Assembly: GCF_000004195.4 (NCBI RefSeq)
Contig: NC_030685.2
Location: 55,458,516-55,522,515, forward strand
Length of the DNA: 64,000 nt
Direction: 5' to 3'
Source of the DNA: Xenopus tropicalis
Lineage: Eukaryota; Chordata; Amphibia; Anura; Pipidae
Part shown: piece after piece, positions 36,881 to 49,200 of the stretch
Position numbering within the stretch: position 1 is the first letter of the stretch
How the letters are laid out: the number at the start of each line of letters is the position of its first letter
Notes under the pieces: model-generated
The model's database searches: none
Told to the model about the DNA's origin: nothing
The model's input: the letters and a program-made list of their open reading frames with translations, nothing else
Made by a program: the position numbers and the translations under genes

Positions 36881-37354
36881 TATACTACCCAACTGTCCCA
36901 ATTTTCGTGGGACAGTCCCAATTTTGACAGCTCAGCCAGCAGTCCCGGTTTCTTTCTGAAAAGTCCCTAATTTCCCTTTGATCTCCTGCACTGAACAAGA
37001 TACAATGTCTCTCAAACTTAATTAAAAAAGTAGCTTTTGGCAGAGAGCCCAGAAAAGTTAACAAGCTACACCTGCACTTAGATACAATTGTAACTAATAA
37101 GCTAAACAGGTGTCTTGGGGGAACTGAGACTTGCAGTTTAAAGGGCAATTTCACCTTTTTTTTTTTTTTTAGAAAAACTGTAATAACACATAAAACAAGA
37201 CCCCAAAACCAGAAATGTGATCAAATTTTGCAAAATAGGAGTGGTATTTAGGGGGTGTGGTCACAGAAAAAGGGGTGGTCAAAAAGATTTTGCTGCGCTA
37301 CATGCACCATTTCTTTTTGTCCCTCTTTACATTTTTCAAATGTTGGGAAGTATG
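36881..37354. mobile_element. short transposon with TATACTACCCAAC-type ends
   Basis: The inverted ends are TATACTACCCAAC and, on the other strand, CATACTTCCCAAC. The direct repeat CATCCA lies on both sides (36875-36880 and 37355-37360). No coding sequence. It ends 18 bp before the ERV LTR. Confidence 0.7.
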
Positions 37355-37372
37355 CATCCACTACATTCCCCT

Positions 37373-37844
37373 TGTTAAGGTCAAACGTTGAATATGAAGC
37401 CATAGGATTGTCAGCTGTAGGATAAAATGTATTGCATGCAAGAGAACAGACGCAGACATGAGGCCTAGTTGTTCTGTCCTACCTGATTGGTGGGCAGATC
37501 TTTATTTATATATTAATTGTTCTCACACAATGAGGACATAGGGTGGTCTTATAATTTCACCAATCAGATTGAAGCACGTCCTGATTACATGTGGTCTTTT
37601 AGGACTACTCATCATGAGACCAGATTTGACTTATTCCCTAATTACAAGTTTTGGCAGTACATCTTAAATCAATAGTTAATTCAAACATTATTATTTACTT
37701 AACTTTACAAAAATGTCATTTAGAATGACATTTTGTGATTAAGCCTAGTTCAGAAATATTGACTTACACAATGAAAGAATAACATAGTATTAAAATTGCT
37801 CTATATAGTTTAATTAATATATATGTATCAATATAACCTTAACA
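37373..37844 (-). repeat. ERV 3' LTR
   Basis: It has the same 472-bp length as the 5' LTR. Substitutions were seen at two positions in the tract around 37728-37745. It is preceded on the minus strand by a polypurine tract. Confidence 0.95.
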
Positions 37845-37861
37845 TTTCCCCTCTTTTGGTC
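37845..37861 (-). promoter_or_regulatory. ERV polypurine tract
   Basis: On the minus strand AAAAGAGGGGAAA sits directly before the LTR's TG. This is the plus-strand priming site of retroviruses and fixes the element's orientation. Confidence 0.85.
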
Positions 37862-38074
37862 ATTCTACTGACCACACTAAACTATGTAACCTACAGCCCT
37901 AAGCTTGTGCCTAAATGCAATTAACTTTATTGCAGCTCCTTTGTCGTGAAGAGGGACTAAGACCGTCTTCAAAACCAAAAATTCATTCTTGACCAGCAGA
38001 ATTTGACCATAACTCATGCTGGAGAATTCTTGATCCACCGCAATCCAATTAATTACCTAAAAATAACTAATTAC

Positions 38075-38772
38075 AGAATCGCTCAAAATGGACCTAAAGG
38101 AATACTATCCTCATGCTACCGAGCTCTCCTAGAACTACCCACAGAATACAAGCATCCATTTATGGAGAGATGGGAGGCGGACTTACAAATCAACTTAACC
38201 CCAGAGCAATGGACTACCATCTTAGAAGCGACTTCAGGAGCAACAAGATGCACAAATCACCTGGAATCCCATAAGAAACTATTTTCAGATGGCACCTAAC
38301 CCCAACCAAAATAAATAAAATTACAAACACATATTCCCCCATGTGCTGGAGAGGATGTGGCCAAACAGGCACTTTACTGCATATGTGGTGGCACTGCCCA
38401 AGGGTAGCAGAATTATGGAAACAGGTGTTTAAACTAATAGAGACGGACCTACAAAAACCACTACCAAACAAACCAGAAATAGCCCTACTACTACATCTAC
38501 CAGATAAGACTCCACACCCATGGAGAAAACTACTATTTCATATATTCAATACAACAACTATGCACATAGCAAAACACTGGAAAACAGGAGGCCCCTACGA
38601 CATAAACCAAATCATACACGGACTAAACTCAAGAGCGACAATGGAAAAAATGGCAGCCAGAAAAGAAAACAAACAAGATCAATCTGAAACAATCTGGGGA
38701 CCATGGACTATGTACCAAGAAAAAAACAATAACATAGATGCAACTGACGGCAGATTCACATCAGTAGGCTAA
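38075..38772 (+). pseudogene. L1 ORF2 C-terminal fragment
   Basis: This is the end of the LINE endonuclease/reverse transcriptase protein. Frames at 38075-38299 and 38341-38772 differ, so there is a frameshift between them. The second carries CWRGCGQTGTLLHMWWHCP, a Cys/His cluster characteristic of the L1 ORF2 C terminus. Everything upstream is missing. Confidence 0.85.
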
Positions 38773-39205
38773 TACAGAAAAATTATTTTACATTTCAAGG
38801 TTTTCCCTCCACTATGTCTTGGTCTTGTGTCTCACCCCCACCCCGAAAAATAGCTCTCACTAAACCTTAAATACCCAATAGCGGAACGACAAACCTGGTG
38901 TCTGTATAGAAATTGTAAAAGTTTTACAAAATTTTACTCTAAGAAGTTATATGTCTTCCTCCTATTTTTTTTTCTTCTACCCTCTATCTTTTCTATCTAA
39001 TTACCCTCTCCATTTCTCCTACCTGGACTCTGTATGGAAGACCCACGGCGTCCTTCCTCCTCTTTCTCTCTTCTGGAAAAGAGCATAATGAATATTATGG
39101 AGAAATGTTAATAATATACGAATACAACGAATCTGTAAACTACACTAAAGTAATAGCACTGTGTTATTAATGTATATGTGAAATAAAAGAAGTTACAAAA
39201 AAAAA
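38075..39205 (+). mobile_element. 5'-truncated L1 LINE with target duplication
   Basis: It is flanked by AAATAACTAATTAC at 38061-38074 and 39206-39219. It ends in AATAAA (about 39182) and a poly(A) run. It inserted into the ERV just upstream (in retroviral sense) of the 3' LTR, in the opposite orientation. Confidence 0.93.
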
Positions 39206-39229
39206 AAATAACTAATTACCCCTCTTTAG

Positions 39230-39650
39230 TTTAAGATACCAAACATAACATAATAAACTCAATCCCCATATGGTTCCACTCCAAAAGTGTTTAATAATGT
39301 TCTTTTTGGTGAAAGGTAGCCGTTTATTCCATCCTCCAGTGTTATTGTAAAAGGTTGGAAAATATGTCATCTCCGCTTTGGTATTGGCTTCAGTGTTATC
39401 CCAAGTACTATTTACTGATGTTATAATGCCAATAGAAAGTTGTTTCGTGCAAACACAAGACCAGCTATAAACGTCCTTATAATTGGAGCAAGTTCCTTAT
39501 AGCAACCACTTTGATGCATGTCTTATGGAGATATGGAATATGCCACCATAGTTAAATTGCAGATTGAAGCAAGAATGATTTGATTCTCGTAGAAAATTTT
39601 CATTGTCAACAAAAATTGTTCCTTTCATGTCATTAGTTGAGCAGACGGAT
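39230..39650 (-). pseudogene. surface-glycoprotein-like ERV piece downstream of TM
   Basis: A mostly open frame rich in Asn, Cys and Trp with several N-x-S/T sites follows the TM fragment, for example NHSCFNLQFNYGG and SVNSTWDNTEAN. It has at least one stop, near 39500. Its position after TM is inverted relative to a normal env. Identification is by composition only. Confidence 0.4.
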
Positions 39651-39724
39651 ATCATGATGATTGCAAATATTTTCTACATTATCAAAAAGGAACAATTCCA
39701 ACTAGGAGAAAATTAAAAACACAT

Positions 39725-40330
39725 TCATAATTCTGTATCATTGAAAGTATTGGAATCAAAGTTATCAACATTAACACGATAAATGTGCTGATGCCTAGCT
39801 TTAATACAACGATTTAGGAAACACAGAGTTAATTTGTAAAATATGTAAAGCATAAGTATTATTATCAGTAACATTATTAATAATGCTCCTACTTGTTTAA
39901 AAAAACTTCCACTGGATCCAAAAATGTCACCAATTTTGAATCTCTTCATAGGATTCCATCAATCATGACCAATTTCTCTAGCTAAAAATTGTAATTGTTT
40001 CACCTTATTTAAATGACCTTGTACTATATCTTCATTATCATCTATCCAAGTACAACAGTCTTGCTTAAGGATAACTTGACACATCCCTCTTTCTGAAGCC
40101 AAGATGTAATCAAGCGCTAATTTTTTATGAAGGGCTAACTTGCTCATCTGAGCTATTTCAACCAAATTAGAAGTAATTGCAGCAGTAGTTTCATTGAACA
40201 TTTTGTCAACAATACCAGGTAGCAATGGTACAAGTACCGTAACTATTTTCTGGCAACAAAGTATATGCACATGATCCACAGACAAAATAATATTCTCTTT
40301 GCAGTAGTTTTTGCAGTGGCTTTGGCAACT
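39725..40330 (-). pseudogene. ERV env transmembrane subunit fragment
   Basis: It contains the heptad-rich LVEIAQMSKLALHKKLALDY, then ILASERGMCQVILKQDCC, the immunosuppressive-like and disulfide region of retroviral TM subunits. There are seven residues between the first Cys and the Cys pair, one more than the usual six. A stop separates it from the membrane anchor (VGALLIMLLIIILMLYIFY) and a short cytoplasmic tail at 39725-39949. Confidence 0.75.
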
Positions 40331-40359
40331 GGCCAGGCTTCTGGCCATCCTGAAAACAT

Positions 40360-40610
40360 ATCAATACATACCAAAACATACTTATATGTCCCCACTCTGG
40401 GTAGCTGGTTGTAGTACATTTGTAGTCTTTGGAAGGGTAGTCTGGCTTAGGTGAGTGTCGTCTTAGAGTTTTGACTACTTGGCCTGGATTATGACGTAAA
40501 CAGGTAACACAAGAAAAAACATTTTGCAGCAAAAGCTGGAAATCCTGGTGTTATCCAGCTTCTTTGAACTGTGGCAGCCATTGCGTTCTTACCTGAATGC
40601 GCAACTCCAT
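40360..40610 (-). pseudogene. ERV integrase fragment on the far side of Harbinger
   Basis: The frame interrupted at 52659 resumes here, showing the transposon landed in pol. The start carries remains of the His-Cys region. At about 40355-40385 IDMFSGWPEAWPVAKAT is a typical integrase core stretch with its first catalytic Asp. Two stops occur in between and the C-terminal part is missing. Confidence 0.8.
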
Positions 40611-41211
40611 GGGGCACATTTACTATGGCTCGAATGGTCGGATTGCGTCCGAATCCGTTTTTTTCGTAATCATCTGTAATTTTGCGACTTTTTCGGCCCT
40701 TTCGTATTGTTTTGCGGAGCCGTTACGACTTTATCGTATTTTGCGACTTTATCGTATTTTTTATGATTTTTTCGGAAAAATTTCACGATAAATTCGCAAA
40801 CATGCGAAAATACGGAATTCATAAACGCTTTTGGGTTACGATTTTTTCGGCCTCCAGTCGGATTTGACATCGGACTGTAGCCCGAAAAAAACGTAACCAA
40901 AGCCTTCAATAGCCGAAATTTTCGTGTTAAAGGCGAAAATAATCCAAAAAGTGAATAACTATTGTCAGCCTGTCCTTTTACTACTTTAAAGGGGAAATTA
41001 AACCAAATAGGGATTTTCAATCATACATGGCTTTCAAATGGAAGTTGAGTAGTTTGTGTGTGATTTGTGTTTAGAGAAAAATATAATCATTTACAGGCTG
41101 CCCTAACCTTTTCAGATAAACAAACAGGAAAGAGTTAAAGACTGCACAGCTTGCTCGTTAAAGGCTGCCAAAGGTATAAAACCCCTCTAACTCACTTCAG
41201 TTTGCCTAAAC

Positions 41212-42505
41212 ATGGAACATGATGTTATTGCGCCAGCACTGCTGGCAGCTTTAGAGGTTTTAGAGGGGGCAGAGGCTGATCAGCAGGAGCCCCCAGTTCA
41301 TTTGCCACTTGCTAGGATCAGACAGCCTCCTCGATTTTGGAGAGGTGTCCCTTCCCTTCAGGCGGATGTACCACCTGAGCCGTGCCGCCATTTTGCAGGT
41401 ATTTCATTTGGTAAGGCAGGACCTGGATCCTGTGGGACGGCACGGTCTCAGGCCCTGCCCGGGATAAGCAAACTGCTTGCAGTTTTGCATTTCCTGGGCA
41501 GTGGCAGTTTCTAGCAGGTCTCCGCACGCCTTGTCGGTATGAGCCAGCCCACCTTCAGCAGGATACTGAGGCAAGTGCTGAGGGCACTTCTACCGCACTC
41601 GCAAAGGCTCATTTCCTTTCCCTCAACTGAGGCAGAGTGGACAAGGGTAAAGCAAGACTTTTACCTCATTGGCCATTTTCCAAATTGCCTGGGAGCCATT
41701 GATTGCACAGCCGCAGGGCTGGCTGGTGGGTAAGTACTTTTTTACCATTTTTTTACCTCAACTTTCACAACTAATAATTAATTGGTCATGGTGACACACA
41801 CCCATTAGTCCTCTGTGCATACAATTGGCCTAATATAATGTGCAGTATAATTTCACTATGTAATCATGTCAGTTCTTGATAGTACCAAAATGTATCTCCA
41901 AATTAACACCACTTTACTTGCCCTTGTTTTACTAAGCATCTTGGGAATGGTAGTTTTAGAAAGCATTTCTTTGAACTTGTGTGTTTCTGATGGACTAATT
42001 AACTCCTCACACCTGAGCATGTGTAATAGCTGGGATTTGCTAAATGGGAGGCAGCCTTGGAATCTGTCACATGCATGTGTATATAGTTTTTCAATCAAGG
42101 GGTGGATGTGCTTCCACTCATATTTTTTCCTTTGTTCTAGGAGACGCAGGATATGGGGTTCTGCCTTGGCTGATGACCCCTGTTCGTTTTCCCCGCACAC
42201 CTGCCCAACGTAGGTACAACTGTGCCCATCGGAAGACGCGCAATGTGATTGAGCGCCTGTTTGGGGTGCTCATGTCGCGCTTCCGATGCCTCTCAGTCAC
42301 TGGTGGAGCTCTTCTTTATTCCCTCATTAAGGTTTCAGGGATCATTGTTGTCTGCGCCATGTTGCACAATGTTGCAATGGATCATGGCCTACGCGCACAC
42401 ATCAATTATGCTCTGGAACCTGAGATTGAGGGGTATGTTGGCAGGCGCATGGATAACCAATCACAGGGGAGAAGAGTGCGTGATCAGCTGATTGCCTCAC
42501 TTTAG
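41212..42505 (+). pseudogene. Harbinger DDE transposase, damaged
   Basis: The enzyme excises and inserts the element. The first part runs from ATG at 41212 with a TAG at 41512-41514 in the same frame. It then continues with MSQPTFSRILRQVLRALLPH and CLGAIDCT, the first catalytic Asp. A donor GG|GTAAGT follows at about 41730. The second part begins after TTTGTTCTAG near 42140 with GDAGYGVLPWLMTP (second Asp), then YNCAHRKTRNVIERLFGVL (catalytic Glu) and a C terminus ending at 42505. The roughly 60 residues normally between the two Asp blocks are not present. A plus-strand AATAAA at 44147-44152 may be its poly(A) signal. Confidence 0.88.
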
Positions 42506-42729
42506 TTGTAAGCTGAGCATATCATTCACTTGATAATATACCTCATTAAATGTGTTTAACTTGCCCTTGCAACTGTGTTAACCAGAAGAAAATGAATGAT
42601 GACAACAAAAATGTGTATGTTTAGTTACTGGTTTGTTTTTGTAGTAAATTCTGGCACTGTATGAACATAAGTGACTTTGGCCAGTGCAGAAACAACTGTG
42701 ATTGATTGGTGTTAGGCCTTGATATAGAG

Positions 42730-43035
42730 CAGGGGTCCCCAACCTTTTATACCTTTGAGCCACATTCAAATGGAAAAAGTATTGGGGAGCAACACAAGCA
42801 TGGAAAAAGTTCCTTGGGGTGCAAATAAGAGCTATAATTGGCTATTTGGTAGCCTCTATGTGGACTGGCAGCCTACAGAAGGCTCTGTTTGGCTTTACAC
42901 TGGGTTTTATTCAACCAAAACTTGCCTCCAAGCCAGAAATTCAAAAATGGGCACCTACTTTGAGGCCCCTGGGAGCAACGTTCAAGGGGTTGGGGAGCAA
43001 CATGTTGTTCACGAACCACTGGTTGGGGATCACTG
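42730..43035. mobile_element. 306-bp hAT MITE
   Basis: The inverted ends are CAGGGGTCCCCAACC and, on the other strand, CAGTGATCCCCAACC. An exact 8-bp duplication ATATAGAG lies at 42722-42729 and 43036-43043. These are hallmarks of hAT. It sits in the Harbinger interior; the ORFs across it are not genes. Confidence 0.93.
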
Positions 43036-43043
43036 ATATAGAG

Positions 43044-44558
43044 GGATCTCATTACAGTGTTGAGGTAGAGCACACAAAATGAATGGCCATTATCATGCTT
43101 TTGATGAGTTTGTTCACATTATCAGTGCAATGTCTCTTTAAATGTAATCAAATCTTTTCCTTTCTTAATTATAAAGAGCCCGCTGATTGTGATGTGCTGG
43201 TGAGCCCCTAGCAGTATAGGCCTTCCCGGGACACCTTCTGGTGTAAGTAAACACGCTTACAAACAAAAATCAGTCATGTTAAAATAGTCAACCATTTAAA
43301 GGACAAGTCAACCCCAGTCAATTTAAGTGTGTTTTCCATTAGGGCTAAATGAAGTTTGGGGTTCACTTGTCCTTAAATTATTAGCATTACTAAGTAATTC
43401 TACTTTCAGGTTTGTGGGATCTACTGTGTTGTGTGGCTACCCCCACTGGAATCCTTTGGTGCTTTTGAATGTTGCTGGTGAAATGCTAAAACCTCATTTC
43501 TGTTACTTGGACCTGTCACTGCTGTTACCAACCATCTGGGAGACGGACCTGCTATGGAGAAGTGCCAGGCATTGTGCCCTTTGCTGCTAAGTGCCACTTT
43601 CAGGTGACTACCACTTAATCTGCTTTAAGAAACAATAATATTACTGCTTGTTACAGAATAATATGTTCACTTTCAGGCCAAAAAAAAACAAAACACAAAA
43701 TGCATTCTGAATGATAAGACCAACTAGACATCCTGCCAGGATCCATGGGACTGCCCCAGATGCTGCCCTAATCCCTATCAAGTTGACCACCTCTTATGCT
43801 TGGATTAAGCGCTCTTGTAAAGGGACCCACAAATACTGAGTAAGGGACTGTTTAAACAGAAATTAAATGCTGTTCAAGGTTAAAAAAAGCTATTTTTTTT
43901 GGCTTAATTGAATCATTGTTATTTTAGGAAATTTCCCTCACTTGCTCACAGTGGGAGAAGACTGCACGCTGCTGAGACTGCTGTTTGCTGCTGAGACTCA
44001 GAAGGATGCGACTCTTGGCTAGCTGTGTGAAATCCCATTGCCTGTGTTCCCTCCAATCAATGGCCCCTTACTGACTGGAGCAATAACTTCACCTTTACAC
44101 CTTCCTGCCTTTTACAACTAAATTGATCTAGAAAATGATGATGCAAAATAAAGTAAAGAAAAGCCATTTTGAATGTCTCTTTAATGACAGTCATAATAAA
44201 TATGAAATCAATACTTTAAACATCCAACAAAGTGTATAGATGTTCACATGTTTTGTTTTTAAAAAAAAAAAAAAAAAAAACATTTCCACAAGAAATATAA
44301 ATAGTTACTGTAGGCCTAGGGGGCATTAGAAACCCAGCAATGCTTGACCCGTAAAGGACAAAGGCTAAGAAAAAGTGCAAAACACTTATTGCATTACACT
44401 TGTTGCGCCCCTACAGCCAGGCAATAAGAAACATTAACAAAAATACAAGACATGATAAACAATATTTAACATTTATCACTTGTAAACATATCTGTTTCTT
44501 TGGAAAAGCAGTCAGATACATGAGGTAAGTGCTGGCCTCTTGTCTTAGGCCCTTGCAT
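43044..44558. other. Harbinger interior without recognised gene
   Basis: It contains a TTTAAAGGACAAGTCAACCCC box at 43297 (MITE end), the probable transposase poly(A) signal at 44147 and a poly(A) run at 44261-44280. Short ORFs lack motifs. Confidence 0.45.
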
Positions 44559-45110
44559 AGTAGTACAACATTCAATTACCCTTGTAGGCATTAGTGACTT
44601 GCATTTTGGAAAGCAAAGGGAGAGGAGGACTTGTAAAGCTGCCCTCTATAAACAATATATTACAAAAGAGGAGGAGGAGGAGAACATTTACCAGGCTGGT
44701 CTCTTGACTTTGGCTTTTGACAGCCACGCAGCATTAGTGCATAGTAGTACAACATTCAATTACCCTTGTAGGCATTAGTGACTTGCATTTTGGAAAGCAA
44801 AGGGAGAGGAGGACTTGTAAAGCTGCCCTCTATAAACAATATATTACAAAAAAGGAGGAGGAGAACATTTACCAGGCTGGTCTCTTGACTTTGGCTTTTG
44901 ACAGCCACGCAGCATTAGTGCATAGTAGTACAACATTCAATTACCCTTGTAGGCATTAATGACTTGCATTTTGGAAAGCAAAGGAAAAGGAGGACTTGTA
45001 AAGCTGCCTTCCGTAAACAATATACCGGCAGGAGACCGCATATAAACCATACTTTCAATAAACTGCATAGTAACGACATACACAACCTGAAAAGCATATA
45101 GTTGTTTCTT
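44559..45110. repeat. 182-bp tandem triplication inside Harbinger
   Basis: A unit with AGTACAACATTCAATTACCC and GAACATTTACCAGGCTGG occurs three times, starting near 44559, 44741 and 44925. The third copy is truncated. No conserved ORF. Confidence 0.92.
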
Positions 45111-45339
45111 TTGCACATTAGACTGCACAGCAGAGAATGAAGAGCTTAAAGCGATACCCCTTTTTAGTCAGTCATACAACATAGGAGAAGGAGGCATGTT
45201 TCTTTGGTATGTCGGTACAACACAAATGTCCTTTTTTTTTTTAAGGATGTTAGAATTGCATTAGTGTGTGTTTAAGTAGGCCAATTCACAGGCATGGCCA
45301 CATTGTATTTGGGGACATGCCCAATATTCATGTTAGAGC

Positions 45340-45515
45340 AAATGCACTTTGATGTTCCAAGTGCTTCCCAGATGGTATTAAGGAGGGTGCCACAAGATGT
45401 TATCGTGGCACAAACTCTCAATGGGCAAACATAGATGTTAGAGAAAATGCACTTTGATGTTATAAGTGCTTCCCAGATGGTATTGGGGAGGGCACCACGA
45501 GATATTTTTATGGTG
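45340..45515. repeat. imperfect direct repeat, about 105 bp apart
   Basis: GTGCTTCCCAGATGGTATT recurs at about 45360 and 45466, each followed by a GCCAC/ACCACGAGAT-like box. It lies between the triplication and the pseudo-exon. Confidence 0.75.
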
Positions 45516-45524
45516 CCCCTCAGT

Positions 45525-45728
45525 GAGGAAAATTCGGCTTTGGTGGAGGAAGATTGAGAACAATGGGACTACTTGTTTGGTGCTTAGTCCTGTCAGCTCA
45601 TGTAGCGGATCGTGTGAGTCCTGAAGAGATGCATAAAAAAGTTCATGGCCAGAGAGCAAGTTGGTGTAGAGGTCTGGCTCAAAAAGGCTGCAAGGCTAAA
45701 GTAGGGACTCAGATAGGAGACCTACTTG
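45525..45728 (+). pseudogene. degenerate inverted copy of the Myb-like exon 1
   Basis: The plus strand here repeats the sense of 51194-51560: AGTGAGGAAAATTCGGC, ACAATGGGACTA, CCTGTCAGCTCA, CTGAAGAGATGCATAAA and CAGATAGGAGAC at the exon end. It has stops and lacks the middle of the domain. It abuts and overlaps the 3' end of the true exon 4 by a few bases. Confidence 0.85.
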
Positions 45729-46245
45729 CGCCTTTTGCTAGGCCCACAGTCAGGGTTAGACCCTCTTCTGCGGCCTCTCCCACGCCCCCTTGCCCTAGGC
45801 TGAGGACTTGGAGGCGGTGGTTGAAGTGCAAAAGAGGGCCCAGGCAGTGACCCTTCAGCAGACCCGGCAGAGGCAGGCGTATGCAGTACCTGCCCCAGAA
45901 CTGCCAGCAGAGCATTCCAGAACCGTTCTTCGCTGGATAGCCGCTCCCGGTGCTGAGCTGCCAGCTCCTGGCGCTGAGCTGCCTGCTCTTGGCGGAGGGC
46001 CTGTAGCTCGGCCCTCACCCCAGCCACTTCTACCCTCAAGGCGGCCTGCTCGCCAAGCATACGAGCCAACAGCCGCCTTTGAGAGAGAAAGTGGCTGCAT
46101 TGGTTGCCAAGAGCAGGCCTGAGAGCGGCTACCACGACCTGGGACGCCCGTGGATTCCTCACTGAACCTTCCGCAGATGGACGTTCCAGTCCTCGTCCTC
46201 GGTCCTGGCCACTCCCCCCGGCAGCAGCAACATTCGCAGCAGCAT
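45722..46245 (-). CDS. Myb-like gene exon 4 (coiled coil and nuclear signal)
   Basis: This exon is 524 nt including the stop at 45722, with a TATCCTAG acceptor. It contains a leucine/alanine/glutamine heptad region and an Arg/Gly-rich basic tail. Confidence 0.85.
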
Positions 46246-49200
46246 CTAGGATAAGAGTATAAACAAATAAGTAAATCATGTATTTGAATTTAAAAAACCG
46301 TTTATTCAGAGAAGAGCATTTTCAATAACATGGTGCAGATTGATAAAAATGTGACTTTTTTTACAGAAAAAAACACCCACATTCAGTTCATTCTAAACAG
46401 ATTGAAAAAAAAAAAAAAGTTACCCTTATGCTTAGAAAATGACCAAAGGAATGAATAGAACATCACTGAGTTTTTATGTATGAAGTTGTAGCCTCACATT
46501 TTTAAACATCTGCCCCTTAAAGGGGTCCAATTGTCAATTCATGATTAAAAAGTCACCTATATTGTTGAAACATATGTGAATCCAAACCAATGGCTACTGC
46601 AATAGCCGCAATAATTAGAAAGCATTATCCTACATGTACTCCAAAAAAGCATGGTTATCAAATATTCTTTTCAAACTGCATTCAGGATTGAGAAGAGTGG
46701 GCATGCCTTACTATCTACTATGTCATGTGAATACCCACAGCTGCCCCCCCCCATGCTGAGTTAGAGAAGTCAGACTGGCATGTCTGTAAAAGGGGCGACT
46801 CACCTTTAACATACTTTTGCAGTTTTTAAATGGGGGTCACTGACCCCACCAGTAAAAATTACCTTTTATTAATAATGAAATTATTACCTTTTATTAATAA
46901 TTACATTTAAAAGGGAATCATTTAAACAGTGCAGATTTTCTAGACATACTATAAACAGAAACATAAGAAGTTATTTCTCCAGCTGCAAGGCCACCCGCAC
47001 CAGGAGGGTAGGCCAGTGTTGGCGGGGGGATTTTTGGGTTTAAATTTTTTTTGGGACACAACCACAGTGTGGGCTCTATTGACCCACACCTTCAGTGGGG
47101 GAAACAATATAGGGGTTATAGACGCCTTTAAGAATCACAAACTGGGGGCAACACAAGCCAAGGCCCTGGCCTTGTCAGAACCATAACACCCCATTACCAC
47201 CTCTGCTAATGCAACTCTTCACTTAATCAGCTATGTCTATGAAGCCCTCAAAGCTGCCACTGCTAGCCCTGGCACTAAGCACTCAGCTTTTTGTAATATT
47301 TTGCCAACACCAGAGGGTGCAAGTGCAAGAGAGGTTACTTACGCCTGGGGGGTGACACAGGTGGCGGGGACAAGGACTGGCGGGAAGGTCCAGCTTGGTG
47401 TTCTGAAAAATATAAATAGTGTATAGACATAAGAATACATTGCAGAAAATGCTAAATTGCCAGTTTGGTGAAACAACTAGCCAAATAATATTTACCTGGC
47501 GTCCCAGGGTCCCGTTCATCTGCTCCACTGACATCCTGGGGCTGGTCCTCTGCCTCTGGCGGCATCTGCTGCCGGGTCTGTTGCCTCTCCTGGACTGTGG
47601 GCCTTTGGCACTGCGCTTGAGCTACAAGTTCACAGAAATGTTGCGATATATTAAATCAATCCGAGTCACGGCACAAAAATGTTGTGTATAGTGTAGATGT
47701 AGTATATTATTACAAATATACTGGATATTCCAATATTTACCACAGCCAGGTAAAAGGAAACAACCACGGTTCTTTTCCAGAGATGAAGCTAATTTATTTT
47801 GATTATCCAGCCCAGAGACAACAAATGATACAGAGTTCCTTTAAATATGCCCACAGGATCTGTTCTATAGGGATCAGCCTTCAGGACTTCTCCCTAACCT
47901 AACCTCTCTATCTTTGTGTGTGTTTCTATGTTACTGTCCATCTATGTGAGTATCAGAGTTTCCTTAGTTATACTCTTAGAATCTCACTGACCAAAGTAGG
48001 GATGTGTTCTGATTGGCTGACAAGATAATCCGGTATCAGAATCTTATTGTGTTAGTCAGTCGGGTAGTTCCCATAAGGAGCCCGTCTCACCATAAACAAC
48101 AGTACACACAATTCAACTTTGAAATGCAAAAGACCCTCCAGTTGGCTTCCTGTGATATCTTGGTGTTGATCACCCCCCTATAATAAATACCAAGGTAACC
48201 AACACAAAGGCACTTCAAAGCATTCCCAACTTAAGCAACTTAATTAAAATCTGACTGACTCATTGTTTAAATCTATACAGATATCTTGTGCACTATGTAC
48301 ATTCATATAATTAAATGATACTAATTTCATACACTTGCAGGTATGTATGCACAGTCCCCAAACATATTACTACACTCCCCCACTTGGATCAGTTCTGCTC
48401 AGAATTGATCCACAACACATTAAAACATTCTTTTTTTTTATATAACTGTATAACATGATAGTTTGTAATTGTGTTATAGAGAATGCTGAACCGAGGCTCT
48501 TAAATTTTCTAGAAATGCTAATAGAACTGGTTACATATCACTTCTCCAGCTCTTTTTCCCATTTAGGATGAATAAGGTATCCAAATCTATTGCAAGTGGC
48601 AGGTTTTGGGGTATGTAGAGGATTAGTAACACTGAATTAGCAACACTGAATGAGTCGATCATTTCCTTTCCAGTCATCAGTAGATATTTTCAGTCACCAG
48701 TCAGAAATATTTACACGCTTACTGTATAAGTTGTACTTAGTCTTTGCAGAGAATTAAATCCAGTCATTAAACAGACTGTGAAACATTTCTGTCCACAAAC
48801 TCCATTCTTTCCAGGGTTGGGGTCTTTGTGATCCAGGCAGGATTCCTTGCCACTCCCATCAAGAAAGCAAAAAAAAAAAATGCTGAACAAGTTTTGACCC
48901 CAAACTACAAAGCCACACAAACATTCTGGATTTAGCAGAGATTCAAAAACAAGACAAAAACCATTCAAAAACTACAGATAAATCACTTGTCATCATTAAA
49001 GGAACAGTAACACCAAAAAATGAAAGAGCTTTAAAGTAATAAAAATATAATGTACTGTTGCCCTGCACTGGTAAAACTGGTGTGTTTGCTACAGTAACAC
49101 TACTATAGTTTATATAATAAGCTGCTGTGTAGCCATGGGGGCAGCCATTCAAGCTGGGAAAAAGGAGAAAAGGCACAGGTTACATAGCAGATAACAGATA

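Noticed and set aside
45554..46122. Plus-strand ORFs of about 100 residues
   Set aside because: They are antisense shadows of Myb-like exon 4 and of the degenerate exon copy.
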